In this document: piece after piece, positions 1 through 8,905 of the stretch
Layout of the letters: each line of letters starts with the position of its first letter
Position numbering within the stretch: position 1 is the stretch's first letter
From: Nocardioides sp. dk884
GTDB taxonomy: Bacteria; Actinomycetota; Actinomycetes; Propionibacteriales; Nocardioidaceae
Direction of reading: 5' to 3'
Assembly: GCF_009557055.1 (NCBI RefSeq)
Contig: NZ_CP045649.1
Location: 744,001-808,000 of the forward strand
DNA: 64,000 nt
Made by a program: the position numbers and the translations under genes
The notes under the pieces: generated by a model
The model's input: only the letters and a program-made list of their open reading frames with translations
What the model was told of the DNA's origin: nothing
Database searches by the model: none

Positions 1-1036
1 CTACCAGATGCACGCGAACAAGCGTGAGGAGATCGCGTCGGTCGGCGCCGGCCAGATCGTGGCCGTCATGGGCCTCAAGGACACCAAGACCGGTCACACC
101 CTGAGCGACCCGTCCAACCAGGTCGTCCTCGAGTCGATGACGTTCCCGGCCCCGGTGATCGAGGTCGCCATCGAGCCGAAGACCAAGAGCGACCAGGAGA
201 AGCTGGGCACCGCGATCCAGCGCCTCTCCGACGAGGACCCGACCTTCACGGTCAAGTCCGACGAGGAGACCGGCCAGACGATCATCGCCGGCATGGGCGA
301 GCTCCACCTGGAGATCCTGGTCGACCGGATGAAGCGCGAGTTCCGCGTCGAGGCCACCGTCGGCAAGCCGCAGGTCGCCTACCGTGAGACCGTCCGCCGC
401 GAGGTCAAGAACCACAGCTACACCCACAAGAAGCAGACCGGTGGTTCGGGTCAGTTCGCGAAGGTCGTCATCTCCCTCGGCCCGAACATCGACCCCGAGA
501 CCGGCACCGGCGCGGGCTACGAGTTCGTCAACAACGTCTCCGGTGGCCGCGTGCCCCGCGAGTACATCCCGTCGGTCGACCAGGGTGGCCAGGACGCCAT
601 GGAGTTCGGCGTGCTCGCCGGGTTCCCGATGGTCGACGTGAAGTTCACGCTCGAGGACGGCGCCTACCACGACGTCGACTCCTCCGAGCTGGCGTTCAAG
701 ATCGCCGGCAACCAGGCCTTCAAGGAGGCCGCCCGCCAGGCGAAGCCGGTCCTGCTCGAGCCGATGTTCGCCGTGGAGGTGACCACGCCGGAGAGCTTCC
801 TCGGCACGGTCATCGGCGACATCAACAGCCGGCGCGGCCAGATCCAGGCGCAGGAGGAGCGGCACGGTGACATGGTCATCAACGCCCTCGTGCCGCTGTC
901 TGAGATGTTCGGGTACGTTGGCGACCTGAGGTCCAAGACCTCCGGTCAGGCGTCGTACTCGATGGAGTTCGACTCGTACGCCGAGGTTCCCACGAACATC
1001 GCCGACGAGATCATCAAGAAGGTGCGCGGCGAGTAG
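1..1036 (+). CDS. fusA: Elongation factor G, 3' part (gene begins before the window)
   Basis: EF-G is the ribosomal translocase GTPase of the cytoplasm. Only the last 344 codons are present; the reading frame is open from base 2 and the first residues are [11 protein letters not shown], so the GTPase domain lies off the left edge. What remains corresponds to the end of domain II and domains III-V, with the domain IV signature [16 protein letters not shown] and the C-terminal [12 protein letters not shown]. It stops with TAG at 1034-1036 and is followed 83 bp later by tuf, the usual str-operon order. A small 5-bp hairpin (TAGCC/GGCTA) sits over the stop codon. Identity is secure; truncation is due to the window edge. 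Confidence 0.98.
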   Translation, partial: YQMHANKREEIASVGAGQIVAVMGLKDTKTGHTLSDPSNQVVLESMTFPAPVIEVAIEPKTKSDQEKLGTAIQRLSDEDPTFTVKSDEETGQTIIAGMGELHLEILVDRMKREFRVEATVGKPQVAYRETVRREVKNHSYTHKKQTGGSGQFAKVVISLGPNIDPETGTGAGYEFVNNVSGGRVPREYIPSVDQGGQDAMEFGVLAGFPMVDVKFTLEDGAYHDVDSSELAFKIAGNQAFKEAARQAKPVLLEPMFAVEVTTPESFLGTVIGDINSRRGQIQAQEERHGDMVINALVPLSEMFGYVGDLRSKTSGQASYSMEFDSYAEVPTNIADEIIKKVRGE

Positions 1037-1119
1037 CCAACCGGCTACCCACGCGGACCCTCGGCACCACCACCCAGCAAGTACGAGTCAAGTAACAACC
1101 ACACCAGGAGGAGCCCCCA

Positions 1120-2313
1120 GTGGCTAAGGCGAAGTTCGAGCGGACCAAGCCGCACGTCAACATCGGCACCATTGGTCACATCGACCACGGTAAGACCACT
1201 CTTACCGCGGCGATCACGAAGGTGCTGCACGACAAGCACCCGGACCTCAACGCTGCCTCGGCGTTCGACGAGATCGACAAGGCTCCCGAGGAGCGTCAGC
1301 GCGGCATCACGATCTCGATCGCGCACGTCGAGTACCAGACCGAGTCGCGCCACTACGCGCACGTCGACTGCCCCGGTCACGCGGACTACATCAAGAACAT
1401 GATCACCGGTGCCGCGCAGATGGACGGCGCGATCCTGGTGGTTGCCGCGACCGACGGCCCGATGCCGCAGACCCGTGAGCACGTGCTGCTCGCCCGCCAG
1501 GTCGGCGTTCCCGCCCTGGTGGTCGCGCTCAACAAGTGCGACATGGTCGACGACGAGGAGCTCATCGAGCTCGTCGAGATGGAGGTGCGCGAGCTCCTCT
1601 CGGAGTACGAGTTCCCCGGCGACGACGTCCCGGTGGTTCGCATCGCTGCTCACCCCGCCCTCATGGGCGACGAGAAGTGGGCGAACTCCATCGTCGAGCT
1701 CATGGACGCGATCGACGAGTACATCCCGACCCCGGCCCGTGAGACGGACAAGCCGTTCCTCATGCCCGTCGAGGACGTCTTCACCATCACCGGTCGCGGC
1801 ACGGTCATCACCGGCCGTATCGAGCGCGGCATCGTGAAGGTCAACGAGGAGGTCGAGATCGTCGGCATCCGCGAGGGCTCGATGAAGAGCACCGTCACCG
1901 GTGTCGAGATGTTCCGCAAGCTCCTCGACGAGGGCCAGGCGGGCGAGAACGTCGGTCTGCTCCTCCGTGGCACCAAGCGCGAGGACGTCGAGCGCGGCAT
2001 GGTCGTGATCAAGCCGGGCACGACCACCCCGCACACCAACTTCGAGGCCTCGGTCTACATCCTCTCGAAGGAGGAGGGCGGCCGCCACACGCCGTTCTTC
2101 AACAACTACCGCCCGCAGTTCTACTTCCGTACCACGGACGTGACGGGCGTTGTGACCCTTCCCGAGGGCACCGAGATGGTCATGCCGGGTGACAACACCG
2201 AGATGTCGGTCGAGCTCATCCAGCCCATCGCGATGGACGAGGGCCTGAAGTTCGCCATCCGTGAGGGTGGCCGGACGGTCGGCGCGGGTCGCGTCACCAA
2301 GATCACCAAGTGA
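1120..2313 (+). CDS. tuf: Elongation factor Tu
   Basis: EF-Tu delivers aminoacyl-tRNA to the ribosomal A site as a GTP complex. The 397-residue protein has the G1 loop GHIDHGKT at residues 19-26, the G3 motif DCPGH and the G4 motif NKCD, followed by the two beta-barrel domains, so it is full length. The start is GTG at 1120, placed by the AGGAGGAG ribosome site at 1105-1112. It lies just after fusA on the same strand and is probably co-transcribed with it. A strong hairpin terminator follows at 2344-2379, which separates it from trmB. Confidence 0.98.
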   Translation: MAKAKFERTKPHVNIGTIGHIDHGKTTLTAAITKVLHDKHPDLNAASAFDEIDKAPEERQRGITISIAHVEYQTESRHYAHVDCPGHADYIKNMITGAAQMDGAILVVAATDGPMPQTREHVLLARQVGVPALVVALNKCDMVDDEELIELVEMEVRELLSEYEFPGDDVPVVRIAAHPALMGDEKWANSIVELMDAIDEYIPTPARETDKPFLMPVEDVFTITGRGTVITGRIERGIVKVNEEVEIVGIREGSMKSTVTGVEMFRKLLDEGQAGENVGLLLRGTKREDVERGMVVIKPGTTTPHTNFEASVYILSKEEGGRHTPFFNNYRPQFYFRTTDVTGVVTLPEGTEMVMPGDNTEMSVELIQPIAMDEGLKFAIREGGRTVGAGRVTKITK

Positions 2314-2343
2314 TCACCGCCGGTCTCTGACCGGTTGATCCAC

Positions 2344-2379
2344 CAGCACGGCCCCGGACCTCGGTCCGGGGCCGTGCTG
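2344..2379 (+). terminator. Rho-independent-type terminator of the fusA-tuf transcript
   Basis: Two 17-nt perfectly complementary arms (2344-2360 and 2363-2379; core CACGGCCCCGGACC) flank a 2-nt spacer, giving a very stable GC stem followed by CATTTCC. There is no long U-tract, which is common for actinobacterial terminators. It lies 30 bp after the tuf stop. Confidence 0.85.
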
Positions 2380-2448
2380 CATTTCCTCCGCTTCCCATCG
2401 CTGGCCGCCGGTTTCGCACCCCCGGTCGACGCCGGGGACAATGGAGCC

Positions 2449-3186
2449 GTGAACGAAGCAGTCGAGCCCGTCCGTCCCGCACGCCCGCACCACAAGCTGA
2501 CCGAGGACGGGCGCCGGATGCGCGAGGTGCTGAGCTACTCGCGGCGCGGCAACCGCTTCACCCCCAACCAGGCGGCCGCCTGGGCCGCGCACCAGGCCGA
2601 CTGGGTGGTGCCGGACGAGGCCGTCGACCGCCCCGGCTTCGCCTGGTCCGCGTGGTTCGGGCGCGAGGCACCGATGATCGTGGAGATCGGGTCCGGCGTG
2701 GGGGAGGCGACCGCCGTCCTCGCTGCGGCCCGCCCCGAGCACAACGTGCTGGCGCTGGAGGTCTGGCGCCCCGGCGTCGCAGACACGCTGTGGCGGGTGG
2801 CCGAGGCCGGTGCGGACAACGTGCGCCTGTGCAGCGTGGACGCCGTGTGGACGATGGAGCACCTCATCGAGCCCGGCACCATCGATGAGCTGTGGACGTT
2901 CTTTCCCGACCCGTGGCACAAGAAGCGGCATCAGAAGCGCCGGCTGGTCAGCGCCGACTTCGCCCGCCTGGTCGGCACCCGACTGGTGCCGGGTGGCACG
3001 TGGCGGCTGGCCACCGACTGGGCCGACTACGCCGAGCAGATGATCGAGGTCCTCGACGCCGAGCCGTCCCTGGAGGGCGGGGTCGTCGAGCGGTGGGACG
3101 AGCGCCCGGTGACGAAGTTCGAGCGCAAGGGGATCGCTGCCGGGCGCGCGATCACCGACCTGGCCTATCGCCGCGTCAGCGACTGA
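2449..3186 (+). CDS. trmB: tRNA (guanine-N7-)-methyltransferase
   Basis: Catalyses SAM-dependent m7G46 formation in tRNA. The 245-residue protein has the Rossmann SAM-binding motif VEIGSGVGEAT and the family signature FFPDPWHKKRHQKRR. The reading frame is open further upstream to 2335, but that stretch would run through the tuf terminator, so the GTG at 2449 is the chosen start. GACAAT at 2437-2442 ends 6 nt before this GTG and could be a -10 box of a leaderless mRNA (inference). It is convergent with the RDD gene, which ends 24 bp downstream. Confidence 0.93.
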   Translation: MNEAVEPVRPARPHHKLTEDGRRMREVLSYSRRGNRFTPNQAAAWAAHQADWVVPDEAVDRPGFAWSAWFGREAPMIVEIGSGVGEATAVLAAARPEHNVLALEVWRPGVADTLWRVAEAGADNVRLCSVDAVWTMEHLIEPGTIDELWTFFPDPWHKKRHQKRRLVSADFARLVGTRLVPGGTWRLATDWADYAEQMIEVLDAEPSLEGGVVERWDERPVTKFERKGIAAGRAITDLAYRRVSD

Positions 3187-3210
3187 GCGGGTAGGTCCCG
3201 CAGGTCTCGC

Positions 3211-4017
3211 TCAGCGCCCGGTCAGGCGCTGGCGAAGCGCCGCTTCGCGGGCGAGGCGCTCCGTGTCGCGCTCCCGGCGGATGGCGACCACCGCCGCGAG
3301 GAACGCCTCGGGTGCGGTGCCCGGCGGCGGTGGTGGCGCGACCAGCCCGAGCACCTCCTGCGCGAGCTGCTCGCCGACCTCGGCCCGCGCGTCGGGCGCC
3401 AGGGTGCCGGCGCGGCCGAGGTACTGCCGCACGGCCAGGGCGAGCCCGGTTGGCAGCGGTCTGATGTCCGCGGTGTGTGCCCACCCCGCGAGTGCGGGGG
3501 GCAGCACCGGCGGCGCCGGCAGGTGGAGGCGCACCCGCTCGCGCACGACGTAGGTCCCGGCCGCGTGGTCCCCGAGACGCTTGCCCCGATCGCTCACCAG
3601 GGCGGAGAGGAACGCCGGGGCGCCGGAGAAGGCGTAGACCTCCACCACGCCCAGCAGTGCGCGGACGAACGCGTGCTGGAAGGAGATCGGGCCGGCGTCG
3701 TCGCGGACGGTGCGCAGGCCCAGCGCCCACTTGCCGAGCGAGCGTCCGCGGGTGAGCGTCTCGGTCGCGGTCGGCACCACGACCAGCACCGTGACCAGCG
3801 TCCCGATGAAGGCCACCCAGGCGAGCGCGGCGTCGGTGCGCAGGGTCGCGGTCATCGCGACCAGTGCCACGACCACCAGCAGCAGTGCCGTGAGGCAGAC
3901 ATCGATCAGCCCCGACGCCAGCCGCAGCGCGAGGCTGGCCGGCGGCAGGTCGAGGGCCACCGCCTCGCCGGTGACGAGATCGTCGGCGGTGAGCATCGCG
4001 GGCTCGTGGGCGGTCAC
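3211..4017 (-). CDS. RDD-family membrane protein
   Basis: A 268-residue protein with an RDD domain (roughly residues 20-165): Arg in the first helix (SLALRLASGLID), two or three hydrophobic membrane segments, and the motifs TRGRSLGKWALGLR and GKRLGDHAAGT typical of the family. The C-terminal 100 residues are soluble and alpha-helical with an Arg-rich tail. RDD proteins have poorly defined roles; they are often found beside SpoIIM, DUF58 and MoxR genes as here, and the same set occurs at the M. tuberculosis moxR2 locus (recalled, not searched). Start GTG at 4017 lies 7 nt after a TAGTCT -10 box on this strand, predicting a leaderless mRNA. It diverges from the SpoIIM-like gene with only 23 bp between the start codons. 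Confidence 0.88.
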   Translation of the reverse strand: MTAHEPAMLTADDLVTGEAVALDLPPASLALRLASGLIDVCLTALLLVVVALVAMTATLRTDAALAWVAFIGTLVTVLVVVPTATETLTRGRSLGKWALGLRTVRDDAGPISFQHAFVRALLGVVEVYAFSGAPAFLSALVSDRGKRLGDHAAGTYVVRERVRLHLPAPPVLPPALAGWAHTADIRPLPTGLALAVRQYLGRAGTLAPDARAEVGEQLAQEVLGLVAPPPPPGTAPEAFLAAVVAIRRERDTERLAREAALRQRLTGR

Positions 4018-4024
4018 GGCGTCC

Positions 4025-4034
4025 AGACTAGGGT
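4025..4034. promoter_or_regulatory. Overlapping bidirectional -10 elements (RDD / SpoIIM genes)
   Basis: The 10-mer AGACTAGGGT contains TAGGGT on the plus strand (4029-4034, 6 nt before the GTG of the SpoIIM-like gene) and TAGTCT on the minus strand (4030-4025, 7 nt before the GTG of the RDD gene). The two hexamers share the TA step. Spacing of both to the start codons is that expected for leaderless transcripts. No strong -35 box is evident on either side, and the -35 regions would lie inside the opposing coding sequences. Confidence 0.6.
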
Positions 4035-4040
4035 GGCGCC

Positions 4041-5036
4041 GTGGACCTGGACGCCTATGTGCTCGCCCACGCCCAGTCGTGGCGTCGCCTGGAGGCGTTG
4101 CTCGGTCGGCGCCGGCTCTCCGGCGCCGAGGGCGACGAGCTGGTGGAGCTCTATCAGCAGGTCGCGACGCATCTGTCCGTCGTACGCACCACGGCGCCCG
4201 ATCCGGGCCTGATCGCGCACCTGTCCTCTCTCCTGGCGCGGGCGCGCGGCCGCATCGTCGGCACCCGCACCGGCTCGTGGCGCGCCGTGGGTGGCTTCCT
4301 CACCGCCCGGTTCCCGGCGGCGCTGTACCGGCTGCGCTGGTGGTGGCTGGGCTGCCTGGCCGCCAACGTCGTCGTGACCGCGGTGATGATGCTGTGGCTG
4401 CTCGGCCACCCGACGGTCGAGCAGAGCCTGCTCAGTCCGGGTGAGGTGGACCAGCTGGTCCACGAGGACTTCGAGGGCTACTACAGCGAGTACGCCGCCA
4501 GCCACTTCGCCGCCCAGGTCTGGATCAACAACGCCTGGGTCACCGGGCTGTGCCTCGCGCTCGGGGTGCTCGGGCTGCCCGTGGTCTATCTGCTGTTCAC
4601 CAACATCGCGAACCTCGCGATCATCGGCTCGGTGATGCACCGCCACGAGCACGGTCAGCACTTCTGGGGCCTGCTGCTCCCGCACGGGCTGCTGGAGCTG
4701 ACGGCCGTCTTCGTCGCCGGCGGCGTCGGGCTGCGGCTCTTCTGGGCCTGGGTGGAGCCCGGCGAGCTGACCCGCAGCCAGTCGCTCGCCCGCGAGGGGC
4801 GCACGGCCGGCACGGTCGCGCTGGGCCTGGTGCTCGTGTTGCTCGTGAGCGGGGTGATCGAGGCGTTCGTGACCCCCTCGGGCCTGCCCACCTGGGCACG
4901 CCTGGCGATCGGCATCCTGGCCGAGGCGGCCTTCCTCGCCTACGTCTTCGTGCTCGGTCGCGCCGCAGCGGCGCAGGGACACACCGGGGACCTCGACGCC
5001 TCGCTCCTCGAGGACCGGGTCGCCACCCAGGCCTGA
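4041..5036 (+). CDS. Stage II sporulation protein M (SpoIIM/DUF95) family membrane protein
   Basis: A 331-residue integral membrane protein. The N-terminal 90 residues are soluble (ALLGRRRLSGAEGDELVELYQQVATHLS, typical of the actinobacterial SpoIIM group), followed by about five to six hydrophobic segments, including WWWLGCLAANVVVTAVMMLWLL and GLVLVLLVSGVIEAFV. The family is named for the B. subtilis SpoIIDMP peptidoglycan complex, but this organism's class does not make endospores, so the role here is unknown; linkage to RDD, DUF58 and MoxR suggests a shared membrane or envelope function. The GTG at 4041 is predicted leaderless. A palindromic repeat begins 11 bp after the stop codon. Confidence 0.85.
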   Translation: MDLDAYVLAHAQSWRRLEALLGRRRLSGAEGDELVELYQQVATHLSVVRTTAPDPGLIAHLSSLLARARGRIVGTRTGSWRAVGGFLTARFPAALYRLRWWWLGCLAANVVVTAVMMLWLLGHPTVEQSLLSPGEVDQLVHEDFEGYYSEYAASHFAAQVWINNAWVTGLCLALGVLGLPVVYLLFTNIANLAIIGSVMHRHEHGQHFWGLLLPHGLLELTAVFVAGGVGLRLFWAWVEPGELTRSQSLAREGRTAGTVALGLVLVLLVSGVIEAFVTPSGLPTWARLAIGILAEAAFLAYVFVLGRAAAAQGHTGDLDASLLEDRVATQA

Positions 5037-5046
5037 TGGACCCCTT

Positions 5047-5146
5047 CGCCGAGTCGGCTCGAATGGTGCGCCGAGTCGGCTCGGATGGTGCGCCGAGTCG
5101 GCGCCATTGGCGCCGACTCGCGCAACCATTGGCGCCGACTCGGCGA
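5047..5146. repeat. Dispersed palindromic intergenic repeat, copy A
   Basis: Three head-to-tail units built on CGCCGAGTCGGC, each followed by an ATGG/ATTGG step, run into two units in inverted orientation (CGCCGACTCG). The outer arms CGCCGAGTCGG (from 5047) and CGCCGACTCGGCG (5133-5145) are complementary, so the whole could form a long imperfect hairpin. The right half, 5102-5146, is identical over 45 bp to 33577-33621 in copy B. It lies between convergent genes, 11 bp after the SpoIIM-like stop, so it may act as a bidirectional terminator. Confidence 0.85.
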
Positions 5147-5160
5147 AGAGGGGGCGGGGG

Positions 5161-5301
5161 TCAGCGGCCGCCCATGCGGGAGAAGAGCCAGATGGCCACG
5201 GCCGTGCCCACCACCATGATCAGCCCCAGGATCAGGGTGTGCAGGCCGGGGTTGTCGGTCGCCGAGGTGCTGCCGTCGGCGATGAGCAGGAGTGCGTCCA
5301 T
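5161..5301 (-). CDS. Small single-pass membrane protein, unknown
   Basis: A 46-residue ORF starting at ATG 5301 with GGAGGAA about 9 nt upstream. It has a short polar N-terminus and one long hydrophobic segment (LILGLIMVVGTAVAIWLF) ending in SRMGGR. An upstream in-frame start would add 16 residues, but the ribosome site favours 5301. It lies 127 bp downstream of the DUF58 gene on the same strand. No homologous family is recognised; the coding call rests on the ribosome site and the clear membrane segment. Confidence 0.5.
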   Translation of the reverse strand: MDALLLIADGSTSATDNPGLHTLILGLIMVVGTAVAIWLFSRMGGR

Positions 5302-5428
5302 CGGGGTCTGTTCCTCCGGGGGCGGCGCCGAGGTCGCGGCGGAGCGCACGGCTGCCTCGAGATGGTGGGGCGGGGGGTGTCCGCCTCGATGGTATCGAGC
5401 GGCTCTTCGGCCCTGACCGCTCGCCCGC

Positions 5429-6721
5429 TCACAGCAGCCCGCGTGCCTTGAGCGAGAGATAGTGGTCGGCCAGCGCCGGGGGGAGCCGGTCGGGCTCGGC
5501 GTCGACCAGGTCGACGCCGAGCGCGCGCAGCAGCGCCGCCGTGCGGTCGCGCCGGGCGATCACCTGGGCGGCGGCCGCCGCGTCGTACACCTCCTCGACG
5601 GTCGTGCGCGCGGCGCCGAGCGCGTCGAGCGCCGGGTCGCGCACGGAGGCGACGACGACGCGGTGGTGACGCGTCAGCGCGGGCAGCACGGGCAGCAGGC
5701 CCGCCTCGACCGCGGCGGGCTCCAGCGGCGTCAGCAGCACCACGAGCGCCCGCTGACGACCCAGCGCGGCCACGGCACCGGCCAGCCCCGGCCAGTCGGC
5801 CTCGGCCAGCACCGGCTGGAGGTCGGCCAGGGTGTCCTGCAACCGGGCGACGAGGTCGCGCGCCCCGTCGGTGCGCAGCCGGGCCCGCACCTGCCGGTCT
5901 CCGGCGACCAGGTCGACCCGGTCGCCCGCACGCGCCGCGATCGCCGCCAGGAGCAGGGCGGCGTCCATCGCGGAGTCCAGCCGGGGGACGTCGCCGACGC
6001 GGGCCGCGGAGGTGCGGGAGGTGTCCAGCACCAGGACGACGCGCCGGTGCCGCTCGGGCTGCCAGGTGCGCACGACCACGTGCCGGCTGCGGCTCGAGGC
6101 GCGCCAGTCGATGGCACGTACGTCGTCGCCGCGGACGTACTCCCGCAGCGAGTCGAACTCGGTGCCCTGGCCGCGCACCCGCACCGCCGAGCGTCCGTCG
6201 AGCTCGCGGAGGCGGGCCAGGCGCGAGGGCAGGTGCCGGCGGGAGGCGAACGGCGGCAGCGCGCGCAGGGCGCCCGGCACCGGGTGCGTGTGCTGGCGCC
6301 CGGCGAGGCCGAGCGGGCCGAGGCTGCGCACGGTCACGCCCACGGCACGCAGGTCGCCACGGCGCCGGGGGAGGAGCGGGGTGCGCAGCAGGGTCCGCCC
6401 ACCCGGCGCGACCTGCACCCGGTGTCGGTTGTCGCGGGCACCCGCGCTCGGCACCCAGGCGTCGCGCACCACCCCGCGCAGCGTCCTGCGGGTGGGGTTG
6501 AGCACCAGCAGCTCGCTCACGCTCGGCGTCTCCAGTCGTACGCCGGGGACCGGCCCGCGCACCGCCTCGACGGCCTGGGGCCGGACGGCGAGCAGGGCGT
6601 CGACGCCGCAGAGCACGACGACGAGCAGCAGCCACAGCCACGGCGTCGACGCCGCGGGCCGCAGCACCACCGGGAGCAGACCCAGCAGCAGGAGGAGGGG
6701 CACGCGCCCGGTGAGGACCAC
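5429..6721 (-). CDS. DUF58 domain protein (MoxR-associated, vWA-like)
   Basis: A 430-residue protein with two N-terminal hydrophobic segments (VPLLLLLGLLPVVL and WLWLLLVVVLCGVDALL), a beta-rich middle, and the DUF58 signature REYVRGDDVRAIDWRAS about two thirds in, followed by a vWA-like stretch (VVLVLDTSRTS). DUF58 proteins are usually encoded beside MoxR ATPases and are thought to be their partners or substrates (family knowledge). The frame is open upstream to 6889 but overlaps moxR; the GTG at 6721 lies just after the moxR stop (6727-6729), consistent with coupled translation. A CTG at 6730 is a less likely alternative. Confidence 0.85.
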   Translation of the reverse strand: MVLTGRVPLLLLLGLLPVVLRPAASTPWLWLLLVVVLCGVDALLAVRPQAVEAVRGPVPGVRLETPSVSELLVLNPTRRTLRGVVRDAWVPSAGARDNRHRVQVAPGGRTLLRTPLLPRRRGDLRAVGVTVRSLGPLGLAGRQHTHPVPGALRALPPFASRRHLPSRLARLRELDGRSAVRVRGQGTEFDSLREYVRGDDVRAIDWRASSRSRHVVVRTWQPERHRRVVLVLDTSRTSAARVGDVPRLDSAMDAALLLAAIAARAGDRVDLVAGDRQVRARLRTDGARDLVARLQDTLADLQPVLAEADWPGLAGAVAALGRQRALVVLLTPLEPAAVEAGLLPVLPALTRHHRVVVASVRDPALDALGAARTTVEEVYDAAAAAQVIARRDRTAALLRALGVDLVDAEPDRLPPALADHYLSLKARGLL

Positions 6722-6726
6722 GGCGC

Positions 6727-7718
6727 TCAGCGGGGGACCGGTACGCCGTCGAGCGCGGCGGTCAGCACCTGGCCGACCTCGACGCCCTCGAGCTCGGCCT
6801 CGGGGCGCAGCCCCAGGCGGTGCGCGAGCGTGGCGTGGGCGAGCGCCTTGACGTCGTCGGGGGTCACGAAGTCCCGGCCGGTCAACCACGCCCAGGCCCG
6901 CGCCGCGTGCAGCAGGGCGGTCGCGCCGCGTGGGCTGACGCCGAGGCTGAGCGACGGCAGGCGCCGCGTCGCCCGGGCGATGTCCACGACGTAGGCCAGG
7001 ATCTCGGGGGCCACCTGCACCGCCGCCACGGCCCGCGCCCGGCCAGCACGTCCGCGGCGCCCGCCACCGCGCGCACCCCCGCGCCGGCGACGTCGCGCGG
7101 GTCGAACCCCGTCGCGTGGCGGCGCAGGATCTCCAGCTCGTCGTCGCGCTCGGGCACCGGCAGCACGACCTTGAGCAGGAACCGGTCCAGCTGCGCCTCC
7201 GGCAGCGGGTAGGTGCCCTCGTGCTCGACCGGGTTCTGGGTCGCGGCGACGAGGAACGGCACCGGCAGGCGGTGCGTGGTCCCGTCGACGGAGACCTGCC
7301 CCTCCTCCATCGCCTCCAGCAGCGCGGACTGCGTCTTCGGCGGGGTCCGGTTGATCTCGTCGGCGAGCAGCAGGTGGGTGAAGACCGGGCCCTCGCGGAA
7401 GGTCAGCTCGCCGCGCTGGCCGTCGATCACCATCGACCCGGTGATGTCGCCCGGCATCAGGTCGGGGGTGAACTGCACCCGCCGGGTGTCGACGTCGAGG
7501 GCGCCGGCCAGCGAGCGGACGAGCAGGGTCTTGGCGGTCCCCGGGACCCCCTCCATCAGCACGTGGCCGCCGCACAGGAGCGCGACCAGCAGGCCGGAGA
7601 CCGCCGCGTCCTGGCCGACGACGGCCTTGGCGACCTCGGTGCGCACGGCACCGAGCCGGGCCCGGGCCTCCTCCGCGGTGGGGGTGGTCGTGCGGGCCTG
7701 GTCCATGGGTGTGGTCAC
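6727..7718 (-). pseudogene. MoxR-family AAA+ ATPase with an apparent 1-nt frameshift
   Basis: MoxR ATPases are chaperone-like AAA+ proteins. The N-terminal part reads from GTG 7718 (GTGA overlap with the DUF4350 stop) with Walker A GVPGTAKT, Walker B LLADEIN and sensor ATQNP, up to [15 protein letters not shown]. The expected continuation, [20 protein letters not shown] and the rest of the lid domain through LTAALDGVPVPR, is in another frame. The switch falls at about 7030-7040, in a run of GC-rich bases, and adding one base would restore a 330-residue protein of normal MoxR length. Read as is, the frame ends at 6882 with about 50 wrong residues. All neighbours are intact, so a sequencing or assembly error is as likely as a real lesion. 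Confidence 0.85.
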
Positions 7719-8905
7719 GGGCGGCGTACCTCTTCCTCGAGCGTGGCCAGCGCGCCGGCCAGGGTGATCAGGTCGTGGTCGGTGGTGGGGGCGGGCGCGT
7801 GCGGGCCGATCAGCGCGTCGACGTCGGCCTCGGGTCGGCCGCCCTCCCGGGCGACGAGGCGCACCAGCTCCTCGAGCGGTACGCCGCCGGGCCCGGCGCT
7901 CAGGTGCAGGCGCCGCGCCAGAGCCGTCCGGGTGGCCTCGCGCAGCGCCTGCGCGGCGTGGGCGCGGTCCCCCGAGCGGCGGTAGAGCCGCCCGCGGCTG
8001 TGCACGGTCTCGCTGGCGCGGACGACGACCGGAAGCGGCTCGGTGGCCAGCGGGCCGAGACGGCGACCGCGCCAGAGCATGAGCGCGAGGACGCTGAGCA
8101 GCACCAGGAAGAGCCCGGGGCCCACCCAGCGCGGCAGCAGCGTGCCCAGGGCGACCCCGTCTTCGGCGCCGAGGTCGTCGAGGGACGGCACGTACCACAC
8201 CAGGCGAGGCTCGCGGCCGAGCAGGCGCAGGGCGATGGCGGCGTTGTCGGCGCGCAGCACCTGCTCGTTGCTCAGCAGGTCGGGTGCGCCGACCAGGACC
8301 AGCCCGGGGCGGGCCTGGGAGATCACCGTGCCCGTGGTGCTGCCCTCGTCGGTGAGGCTCGGGGTGCCGAAGCAGCCGGGGAGGTCGTGGCCGCGCGCGT
8401 CGTCGACCTCCAGGCGCAGTCCGTCGAGGTGGTCGGCGAGATCGGGGACCGTGCAGGCCGCCTCCGTGTCGAGGCTGGGCGGCAGGCTGCTGGACTCGGC
8501 CTCGACGCCGAGCGCCGACAGGGCCCCCGGACCGGCGCCGGCCACGACGAGCCGTGCGTCCCGGGCATGGACCACCAGTCGGTCGGTGCTCTCGCGGCCG
8601 AGCAGGTCGGGCCGGCTGAGCAGCACCGTGGTCGCGGCATCGACGCGGATGGCCTCGAGGTCGTCGGCGCCGCGGGCGACGACGACCTCGACGCCCTCGC
8701 GGTCCAGGACCCGCGCGAGCGCCTGGGCGCCCTGGGGGTCGGGGTTGTCGGGGTCGAGCGGCTCGGCGCTGCGGGCGCCGTCACCGAGCAGGACCGCGAC
8801 GGCGACCGCCACGAGCAGGCCGATCGCCACGAGCAGCCAGGTGAGGCGCCGGGACCGGGCCGCGGGGGCGGCGGCGGTGGCCGGGGGAGCGGGCGTGGTG
8901 CTCAT
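7715..8905 (-). CDS. DUF4350 domain membrane protein
   Basis: A 396-residue protein from ATG 8905, which overlaps the stop of the upstream DUF4129 gene as ATGA. It has an N-terminal membrane segment ([21 protein letters not shown]), an extracytoplasmic-type DUF4350 region ([31 protein letters not shown]-like loops) and a second membrane segment ([15 protein letters not shown]) near residue 270, then a soluble helical tail that may face the cytoplasm. The family is found almost only in MoxR/DUF58 clusters; no catalytic residues are recognised. The longer open frame to 9286 overlaps DUF4129 and is rejected. Confidence 0.85.
   Translation of the reverse strand: MSTTPAPPATAAAPAARSRRLTWLLVAIGLLVAVAVAVLLGDGARSAEPLDPDNPDPQGAQALARVLDREGVEVVVARGADDLEAIRVDAATTVLLSRPDLLGRESTDRLVVHARDARLVVAGAGPGALSALGVEAESSSLPPSLDTEAACTVPDLADHLDGLRLEVDDARGHDLPGCFGTPSLTDEGSTTGTVISQARPGLVLVGAPDLLSNEQVLRADNAAIALRLLGREPRLVWYVPSLDDLGAEDGVALGTLLPRWVGPGLFLVLLSVLALMLWRGRRLGPLATEPLPVVVRASETVHSRGRLYRRSGDRAHAAQALREATRTALARRLHLSAGPGGVPLEELVRLVAREGGRPEADVDALIGPHAPAPTTDHDLITLAGALATLEEEVRRP

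Noticed and set aside
1045..2088. Minus-strand ORF of 347 codons opposite tuf
   Set aside because: Shadow of the EF-Tu gene; no ribosome site or protein family.
5047..5146. CRISPR-like reading of the repeat array
   Set aside because: Units are joined directly, differ in orientation and have no spacers; no cas genes are nearby.
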